In this document: one piece after another, positions 1 through 3,505 of the stretch
How positions within the stretch are numbered: position 1 is the first letter of the stretch
Layout of the letters: the number at the start of each line of letters is the position of its first letter
Assembly: GCA_050014815.1 (NCBI GenBank)
Contig: JBEKCP010000444.1
Coordinates: forward strand, 1 to 5,094
DNA from: JBEKCP01 sp050014815
GTDB taxonomy: Bacteria > Planctomycetota > Planctomycetia > Pirellulales > Thermoguttaceae
DNA: 5,094 nt
Direction of reading: 5' to 3'
Program-made: the position numbers and the translations under genes
The notes under the pieces: model-generated
What the model saw: the letters and a program-made list of their open reading frames with translations, nothing else
Database searches by the model: none
What the model was told of the DNA's origin: nothing

Positions 1-1
1 G

Positions 2-49
2 GTCTCGGCCCACGCCGAAATCATCATGCAGATGCCCGGAGGGAAGTGA
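2..49 (+). CDS. C-terminal end of an upstream gene (partial, unidentified)
   Basis: Reading from base 2 gives 15 codons and a TGA stop at 47-49, ending in HAEIIMQMPGGK. Thirteen of the 15 sense codons end in G or C, as in the real genes of this GC-rich window, and the frame is open to the window edge. The product cannot be recognised from so few residues. The stop lies two bases before a long inverted repeat, which therefore forms the 3' flank of this gene. The fragment is short enough that chance cannot be excluded. Confidence 0.5.
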   Translation, partial: VSAHAEIIMQMPGGK

Positions 50-51
50 GG

Positions 52-109
52 TTAGCGGGCGGGCGTGCCCGCCGTTGAGTAGCAAACGGCGGGCAAGCCC
101 GCCCGCTAA
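52..109. repeat. Long inverted repeat, copy 1 of a dispersed GC-rich palindrome
   Basis: Arms of 25 nt (52-76 and 85-109) pair with a single mismatch (G65 against A96) around an 8-nt loop. The outer ends read TTAGCGGGC and GCCCGCTAA. Each arm is also a smaller hairpin: GGCGGGC at 58-64 with GCCCGCC at 67-73, and GGCGGGC at 88-94 with GCCCGCC at 97-103. The element can therefore fold as one long stem or two short ones. It fills almost all the space between the upstream stop (47-49) and the metallopeptidase start (122). No T-run follows either arm, so it is not a canonical intrinsic terminator. A related copy lies at 3351-3404. It looks like a REP-type dispersed element, which is inference. Confidence 0.85.
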
Positions 110-121
110 ACAACCAATATC

Positions 122-517
122 TTGAATCCGCGCATCCGACGACGTTTCGACGCACAGGTGGACCGGGTCCTTGCGGAACTCCCGCCGATGGTCCACGACC
201 TGCTGGAGCGGGTCCCGCTCCACGTCGAGGACCACCCTTCCGAAGAGGTCATGGACGATCGCGGCGTCGAGTACCTGGACGAACTCTGCGGCCTCTACAC
301 CGGCATTCCGTTGGGCCAGCGGAGCATCTTGCACTCGGGCATGCTGCCCGACGTCGTGACGATCTACCGCGAGGGGATCCTCACCGCGGCTTCCGACGAC
401 GAGGGACGCATCCGCGCCGCGGAGCTCCGGCGGCAGATCCGCATCACGATCCTCCACGAGTTGGGCCACCACCACGGATTGAGCGAAGAGGACCTGCAGG
501 CGTTGGGCTACGAGTGA
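122..517 (+). CDS. Small zincin-like metallopeptidase (PF06262-type)
   Basis: The 131-residue product has the zinc site HELGHH at residues 112-117: His112 and His116 would be ligands and Glu113 the catalytic base. GLSEED follows, and there is a preceding acidic stretch plus a GLYTGIPL segment near 57-64. Length, the C-terminal HExxH and the LYxGxPL and SGxLPDxVTIYR segments fit the small 'metallopeptidase family protein' (zincin_1) group, whose substrates are unknown to me. There is no signal peptide, so it is probably cytoplasmic. The TTG start is chosen because the frame opens only after the TAA at 107-109, and the next ATG (residue 23) would remove the conserved N-terminal helix. No Shine-Dalgarno precedes it; the inverted repeat ends 12 nt upstream. 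It converges with the next gene, with only 5 nt between stops. Confidence 0.85.
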   Translation: MNPRIRRRFDAQVDRVLAELPPMVHDLLERVPLHVEDHPSEEVMDDRGVEYLDELCGLYTGIPLGQRSILHSGMLPDVVTIYREGILTAASDDEGRIRAAELRRQIRITILHELGHHHGLSEEDLQALGYE

Positions 518-522
518 TCCGC

Positions 523-1176
523 TTACATCTCGTGCGGGCCGCCGGCCTTGCTCGGCGGAGCCGGCTGGTCCGGCGGTTCGGGAACCGCCTCTGGAGGGAT
601 CGGCGCGGATGCCGGCGGCGGCGCTGGGCTCGGTGTCGGCGGCGGGGGCGCCGCCAGCGGTAATCCCTCCGGCTCGGGAATGGGCAGCAAGGGCGGCGTC
701 GGAGGCCGCGGCGCCGGCGGCGAAGGCACGCCGGGGCGATACGGCGGCGCGTAGCCCGGCAGACCGCCGGGTGGCGGCATTGTGCCCGGATGCTCTCGCT
801 GCCATTTCCGCCAGGACCGCAACGCCCCCTCGTCGGCGTCCCGCTGCTCCTTCAGGTACCGGTCATAGGCGTCCCGCCACTCGCGGTACGTCCGGCGGTC
901 GCTGTGGGCTTGATACTGATCGTACTTCTCCTGGGCGTCGCGCCGGGCCCGGGCGACCCGGTCATGGTCGCGATCTTGCGTCTTTGGAAGGTCCTGGATG
1001 TCGCGCGCGTCGTCCCGCTGCTTGTCCTCCGACCGCTGCCGGGCCGTTTGCCTTTCCTGCCACCGCCTCCAGAATCGGGGCGGCGTGGGCGGCGGCTCTT
1101 GCGCCCAACCGGTCGAGACCGCCAGGGCGGCTGCCACGCCCAAAGCACCAATCGAGGCCATAAGGAATCGTCGCAT
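523..1176 (-). CDS. Secreted charged/proline-rich protein of unknown function
   Basis: Starting at the ATG at 1176, the product is 217 residues. Residues 1-25 form a signal peptide: MRR, a hydrophobic run of Ala/Leu/Val, then GWA before Gln26. Residues 34-129 are highly charged and probably helical, rich in Arg, Asp, Gln and Tyr. Residues 130-217 are a Pro/Ala-rich, probably disordered tail with runs of PPP. Two similar Trp motifs, WRRWQ (36-40) and WRKWQ (122-126), bracket the charged segment. No enzyme motif is visible and I do not recognise a family. A TTG start at 1200 is possible but lacks a ribosome site, whereas the ATG has GGAGGG five nt upstream. It lies 27 nt downstream of the DUF3467 gene, so the two probably share a transcript. 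Confidence 0.8.
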   Translation of the reverse strand: MRRFLMASIGALGVAAALAVSTGWAQEPPPTPPRFWRRWQERQTARQRSEDKQRDDARDIQDLPKTQDRDHDRVARARRDAQEKYDQYQAHSDRRTYREWRDAYDRYLKEQRDADEGALRSWRKWQREHPGTMPPPGGLPGYAPPYRPGVPSPPAPRPPTPPLLPIPEPEGLPLAAPPPPTPSPAPPPASAPIPPEAVPEPPDQPAPPSKAGGPHEM

Positions 1177-1180
1177 AAGG

Positions 1181-1186
1181 CCCTCC
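1181..1186 (-). promoter_or_regulatory. Ribosome binding site deciding the start at 1176
   Basis: The minus strand reads GGAGGG followed by CCTTA... to the ATG at 1176-1174, a near-consensus Shine-Dalgarno with about 4-6 nt spacing. It lies inside the longer TTG-started frame, which argues for the internal ATG. Confidence 0.75.
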
Positions 1187-1203
1187 GTGTCAAATCCCAA
1201 ATC

Positions 1204-1929
1204 TCAATTCCCTCCCTCTGCGTCGGCCGGCGGAGGTGGCGGCGGCGGACCGCTGGGACCGTGCTGCTGGTACCGTTGGACGGCGCTGGACATCGCCTCC
1301 ATCAGGGACGGAACCCGGCCGGCCGCCATGTACACGCGACTGACCACCACCGGCCGCGGAAACAGATTGGCGATGAAGTCAAAGCAGAATTCCTCCGGGG
1401 TGTGGCGGATCATCACGGCGTTGGCAAAGACGCCGGGCAGCAACTCCTCGGGGAATTTCACCTGCTCGTAGAGTTCCGCAATGCTTGGCGGGGCGACGCC
1501 CGCGGCCGGTGCGGCCCCCTGGTGGGCCTCCGGCGGCGGCATCCCCGGGCCTATAGTCAGCGGCGGCGGCATCGCGACGCCGTGGGGCCCGGGCCACGGC
1601 CCGGGCGGCACAGCGGCCCCCCGCGCAGCGAGCGGCCCCAATTGCCCCTCGTAATTGCCCACATTCACCCGCAGCGCTGCCAAGAACTGCACAAAACTGG
1701 GGCCGGTCATCACGATCCGGGCCACTACCTGCTGCGGCTGGACCATCATCGACAGGAAGTCGGCCACAAACAGGTCGTGGGTTTGGAGGAGCATGATCGC
1801 ACTGGAGAAGACGCCGCGCCCCACCTTTTCCGGCAAACGCGCCCCGACCGGCGTGTGCTGGAAATTCTGCACGAACGGATGCCCGGGGGCGGGGTCGCTT
1901 CCGGGGTCGTGGCCAGGATCGTCGGTCAT
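1204..1929 (-). CDS. Tandem DUF3467 domain protein
   Basis: From the ATG at 1929 the product is 241 residues with no signal peptide, so it is probably cytoplasmic. Two homologous halves are visible. Residues 27-97 contain GVFSSAIM, then ADF, VVARIVM and NYE; residues 153-224 contain GVFANAVM, then FDF, VVVSRVYM and QRY. The distance from the GVF glycine to the DF aspartate is 18 residues in both (39 to 57 and 166 to 184). The pattern of an Ala/Asn strand, an F..DF motif, VV.R and a C-terminal helix ending in Tyr fits DUF3467, normally a single-domain protein of about 100 residues and unknown function. A Pro/Gly/Ala linker (about 105-150) joins the halves and a PPPPPPP tail ends the protein. 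The longer frame from TTG 2016 is rejected because the ATG has a GAGGAA site. It heads a probable two-gene operon with the secreted protein. Confidence 0.82.
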   Translation of the reverse strand: MTDDPGHDPGSDPAPGHPFVQNFQHTPVGARLPEKVGRGVFSSAIMLLQTHDLFVADFLSMMVQPQQVVARIVMTGPSFVQFLAALRVNVGNYEGQLGPLAARGAAVPPGPWPGPHGVAMPPPLTIGPGMPPPEAHQGAAPAAGVAPPSIAELYEQVKFPEELLPGVFANAVMIRHTPEEFCFDFIANLFPRPVVVSRVYMAAGRVPSLMEAMSSAVQRYQQHGPSGPPPPPPPADAEGGN

Positions 1930-1935
1930 GGTCGA

Positions 1936-1941
1936 TTCCTC
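1936..1941 (-). promoter_or_regulatory. Ribosome binding site deciding the start at 1929
   Basis: The minus strand reads GAGGAA, then TCGACC, then ATG, giving an acceptable Shine-Dalgarno and spacing. This places the start at 1929 rather than at the TTG at 2016, which lies in a stretch with no site in front of it. Confidence 0.65.
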
Positions 1942-1949
1942 ATGCCGCC

Positions 1950-1978
1950 ATCCTACCGCGATTTCAGCCGCCGTACAA
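1950..1978 (-). promoter_or_regulatory. Candidate sigma70-type promoter for the DUF3467 gene
   Basis: On the minus strand TTGTAC (1978-1973) and TAGGAT (1955-1950) are separated by exactly 17 nt. The -10 matches TATAAT at four of six positions and the -35 matches TTGACA at three. Transcription would begin near 1943, leaving a leader of roughly 14 nt that includes the GAGGAA site. Positions are seen; promoter function is inferred. Confidence 0.35.
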
Positions 1979-2002
1979 TCGGGCCTCGCGCCGGGTGGCC
2001 GT

Positions 2003-2016
2003 TTGTCGTTCGACAA
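2003..2016. repeat. Short palindrome TTGTCG-TT-CGACAA
   Basis: Six-base arms (2003-2008, 2011-2016) are perfectly complementary across two central bases; extending to 2001 and 2018 gives 7 of 8 paired positions. It lies about 25 nt upstream of the candidate -35 of the DUF3467 gene, inside the 218-nt gene-free gap 1930-2147. It could be an operator or activator site, or chance. Nothing else convincing was found in that gap. Confidence 0.35.
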
Positions 2017-2147
2017 GCTCCGGGCCCCGTCTCATCACGGACTTGCCGTGCAGAACATCAGCCCGGCGTTCGCGCGGGCAAACCTGTCGGCTCGAGATGG
2101 GGAGCCGCCGGTGGGAGGCGTCGCGGGACGGGAAACAGTAACCGGGG

Positions 2148-2408
2148 TTACATGTCCGTCGTGGTGCGGGCGGGCTCGGGGATCGGAGTGAGTGGGCCGG
2201 CTGGACGGGCCGGGATCGGCTCGATCCGGCCGGGGGCAGGGCCGCCGCTTATGATCGATCCGGCCCGATAACAGTCGGGATTGCAGTTCAGTCGCCCCCC
2301 CTGCGACCAGACGGGCCCACATTCGTCATAAGGGTGTTGGCCCATGCGGCAACAACCAGCCACCAGGACTACCGTCAGGACGCCACCGGCCAGCAACGTT
2401 CGAAGCAT
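2148..2408 (-). CDS. Small lipoprotein of unknown function
   Basis: The 86-residue product begins MLRTLLAGG with a hydrophobic core and a lipobox VAGC, so Cys19 is the likely lipidated residue, followed by a second Cys20. The mature part has CGPVWSQG (Cys30) and CNPDCYRAGS (Cys42 and Cys46), then a Pro-rich tail (57-86). The C-GP-W / CNP / YRAGS arrangement resembles small exported proteins I associate with planctomycetes, but I cannot name a family. The start is supported by the strongest ribosome site in the window, AAGGAGGGG, six nt before the ATG. It is separated from birA upstream by a 153-nt low-GC spacer and from the DUF3467 gene downstream by 218 nt, so it may be its own transcription unit. 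Confidence 0.82.
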   Translation of the reverse strand: MLRTLLAGGVLTVVLVAGCCRMGQHPYDECGPVWSQGGRLNCNPDCYRAGSIISGGPAPGRIEPIPARPAGPLTPIPEPARTTTDM

Positions 2409-2561
2409 GGAATGCCCCTCCTTGAGACGAGTTCCTTGCTATCTTCGGCCGGAAAAGTCCGCCTAATCCATACTTTTTGCCACAAAACGAAGGTGACAGG
2501 CTCCCGGATTTGGCTGTTTTGGGTAGTTTGGGTAAACCTAACGCCTGCCACGGCCCAGCCA
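2409..2561. other. Low-GC spacer between birA and the lipoprotein gene
   Basis: Bases 2441-2540 contain 48 G or C in 100 by hand count, well below the rest of the window. The spacer holds a direct tandem 9-mer (TTTGGGTAG at 2518-2526, TTTGGGTAA at 2527-2535), the string GTGACAGGCTCC (2493-2504), and an A/T-rich stretch around 2471-2489. The birA terminator and the lipoprotein promoter should lie here on the minus strand, but I see no convincing intrinsic terminator and no -35/-10 pair with proper spacing. No coding frame with a good start is apparent. Confidence 0.6.
2415..2423 (-). promoter_or_regulatory. Strong ribosome binding site of the lipoprotein gene
   Basis: AAGGAGGGG on the minus strand, followed by CATTCC and the ATG. 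Near-perfect Shine-Dalgarno with six-nt spacing, implying efficient translation. Confidence 0.8.
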
Positions 2562-3347
2562 CTATGCCACGGGTGGTGTAAGCACCACACCCGAGTAGAC
2601 AGCCCGCCGCCCCGCCGGGGTCTCCAGGAGCAACGCCCCGTCCGGGCCGAGCCCCAAACAGAGGCCGGTTATGACCTCGTTGCCTCTCTGGACGCTCAGT
2701 TGCCTGCCGCGCTGCGAGCACAGGGCGTCGGCGCGGGCCGCCAACAGCCGGGCTTCCGCGGCCACCTGGGCAAGCCGCTGCTCGAATTGCCCGAGGATCG
2801 CCCACAGCAACGCCGTTTGGTCGTGTGAGAGCCCGGAGAGATCGCGAACCGTTCCAACAAGGGCCTGAATCTCCGGGGGGGCGTCGGCCGCCGTGTTGTT
2901 CGTGTTCACGCCGATACCCACGATCGAGCGCCCATCCGGCAGCACCTCGACCAGTATGCCCGAAAGCTTCCGCCGGCCCGCCATAACGTCGTTTGGCCAA
3001 TGGATTCCGACCGTTTCCGCGGGCAACAAGGGGGTCAGGGCATCGGCCACGGCGATGCCGGCCGCCAGGGCGAGCATGGTCGATCGCGGCCCCTCGGGCG
3101 CAGCCGGCTCCGCTGGGTCCAGCAGGAGGCTGAAAGCGAGACTGCCCGGCCCGGTCCACCATCGGTTCGTCCCTCGACCGCGGCCCGCCGTCTGTTGGCC
3201 GGCGACGACTAGCAACGGGAGCGGTGGGCAGTTCCCCCCCGCAAGCCGGGCGGCCTGCTCGTTGGTCGAGGTGAGCGTGGGATGATACTCGGCCGAAGCA
3301 ACGAAGGTGGTCCGAAGGATCCGGTCAAGGTCGATGGTATCTTGCAT
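2562..3347 (-). CDS. birA: Biotin--[acetyl-CoA-carboxylase] ligase (BirA, class I, no DNA-binding domain)
   Basis: BirA activates biotin to biotinyl-5'-AMP with ATP and transfers it to the lysine of biotin carboxyl carrier protein, in the cytoplasm. The 261-residue product shows the family motifs in order: STN (27-29), the biotin/AMP loop QTAGRGRG followed by NRWW (52-64), WPND (117-120), KLSGILVE (127-134) with the expected catalytic-site lysine at 127, and GIGVNTN (144-150). A small C-terminal beta domain (about 213-256) follows. There is no N-terminal winged helix, so it is a monofunctional ligase rather than an E. coli-type repressor. The ATG at 3347 is appropriate because the motif spacing to STN is normal. 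It has no Shine-Dalgarno; the inverted repeat begins three bases upstream. The stop is TAG at 2564-2562. No acetyl-CoA carboxylase subunit gene is adjacent. Confidence 0.95.
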   Translation of the reverse strand: MQDTIDLDRILRTTFVASAEYHPTLTSTNEQAARLAGGNCPPLPLLVVAGQQTAGRGRGTNRWWTGPGSLAFSLLLDPAEPAAPEGPRSTMLALAAGIAVADALTPLLPAETVGIHWPNDVMAGRRKLSGILVEVLPDGRSIVGIGVNTNNTAADAPPEIQALVGTVRDLSGLSHDQTALLWAILGQFEQRLAQVAAEARLLAARADALCSQRGRQLSVQRGNEVITGLCLGLGPDGALLLETPAGRRAVYSGVVLTPPVA

Positions 3348-3350
3348 GGG

Positions 3351-3404
3351 TTTAGCGGGCGGGCTTGCCCGCCGTGGCCACGGCGGGAAAACCAGCCCGC
3401 TAAA
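3351..3404. repeat. Long inverted repeat, copy 2 of the dispersed palindrome
   Basis: Arms of 27 nt (3351-3377 and 3378-3404) meet at a central TGGCCA with no loop and pair at 24 of 27 positions. The left arm shares TTTAGCGGGCGGGC and TGCCCGCCGT with copy 1 at 52-109 and keeps the inner hairpin GGCGGGC / GCCCGCC (3358-3364, 3367-3373). The right arm has diverged in its middle (GAAAACCA), so its inner hairpin is weakened to GCGGG / CCCGC. It occupies the 5' flank of birA, three bases from its start codon, and lies upstream of the divergent barrel gene. Confidence 0.85.
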
Positions 3405-3423
3405 CTATGCTACGATCTGCCCC

Positions 3424-3439
3424 ACCGATTGCAATCGGT
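3424..3439. promoter_or_regulatory. Perfect 16-bp palindrome, candidate operator
   Basis: ACCGATTGCAATCGGT is fully self-complementary with no mismatch. It ends one base before the -35 box of the candidate promoter at 3441-3469. The position suits a dimeric regulator acting on the barrel gene, or on birA in the other direction. It could equally be another dispersed palindromic element next to the long repeat. The symmetry is seen; function is inferred. Confidence 0.5.
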
Positions 3440-3440
3440 C

Positions 3441-3469
3441 TTGACGCCGTGGCGAATGGTTGTTATTGA
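3441..3469 (+). promoter_or_regulatory. Candidate sigma70 promoter of the outer-membrane barrel gene
   Basis: TTGACG (3441-3446) matches the -35 consensus at five of six positions and is followed after exactly 17 nt by TATTGA (3464-3469). TG lies one base upstream of that hexamer (3461-3462), as in an extended -10. The -10 hexamer itself is weak. A start near 3476 would give a leader of about 30 nt containing the ribosome site of the GTG start at 3506. Confidence 0.45.
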
Positions 3470-3491
3470 AGTGCCCTCTTCTTGGAAAAAC

Positions 3492-3499
3492 GAAGGGGA
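3492..3499 (+). promoter_or_regulatory. Ribosome binding site deciding the GTG start at 3506
   Basis: GAAGGGGA followed by six bases and GTG. The alternative TTG start at 3482, in the same frame, has no purine-rich site in front of it and this site would lie inside its coding sequence. Confidence 0.6.
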
Positions 3500-3505
3500 T
3501 TCGCG

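Noticed and set aside
52..109. Repeat copy 1 as an intrinsic terminator of the upstream gene
   Set aside because: It follows the stop closely, but no T-tract follows the stem, and the related copy at 3351-3404 lies between divergent gene starts where a terminator is not expected.
1588..1605. GC palindrome CCCGGGCC-AC-GGCCCGGG
   Set aside because: It lies inside the DUF3467 gene and is explained by codons for the Pro-Gly-Pro-rich linker; no sign of independent function.
2036..2050. Small inverted repeat CACGG-ACTTG-CCGTG
   Set aside because: Five-base GC-rich arms are expected by chance in this composition.
2138..2151. Possible terminator hairpin GTAACC/GGTTAC at the lipoprotein stop codon
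   Set aside because: The stem is only 5-6 bp with a tiny loop and no real T-run on the minus strand, so it is too weak to call as an intrinsic terminator.
790..2271. Long plus-strand open frame (493 codons) antisense to the secreted and DUF3467 genes
   Set aside because: It spans two well-supported minus-strand genes and the gap between them, its translation is Arg/His/Gly/Pro-rich without domains, and it reflects the high GC content.
2326..3162. Minus-strand open frame of 278 codons overlapping birA
   Set aside because: The birA frame carries all the ligase motifs; this frame has none and is a GC-driven shadow.
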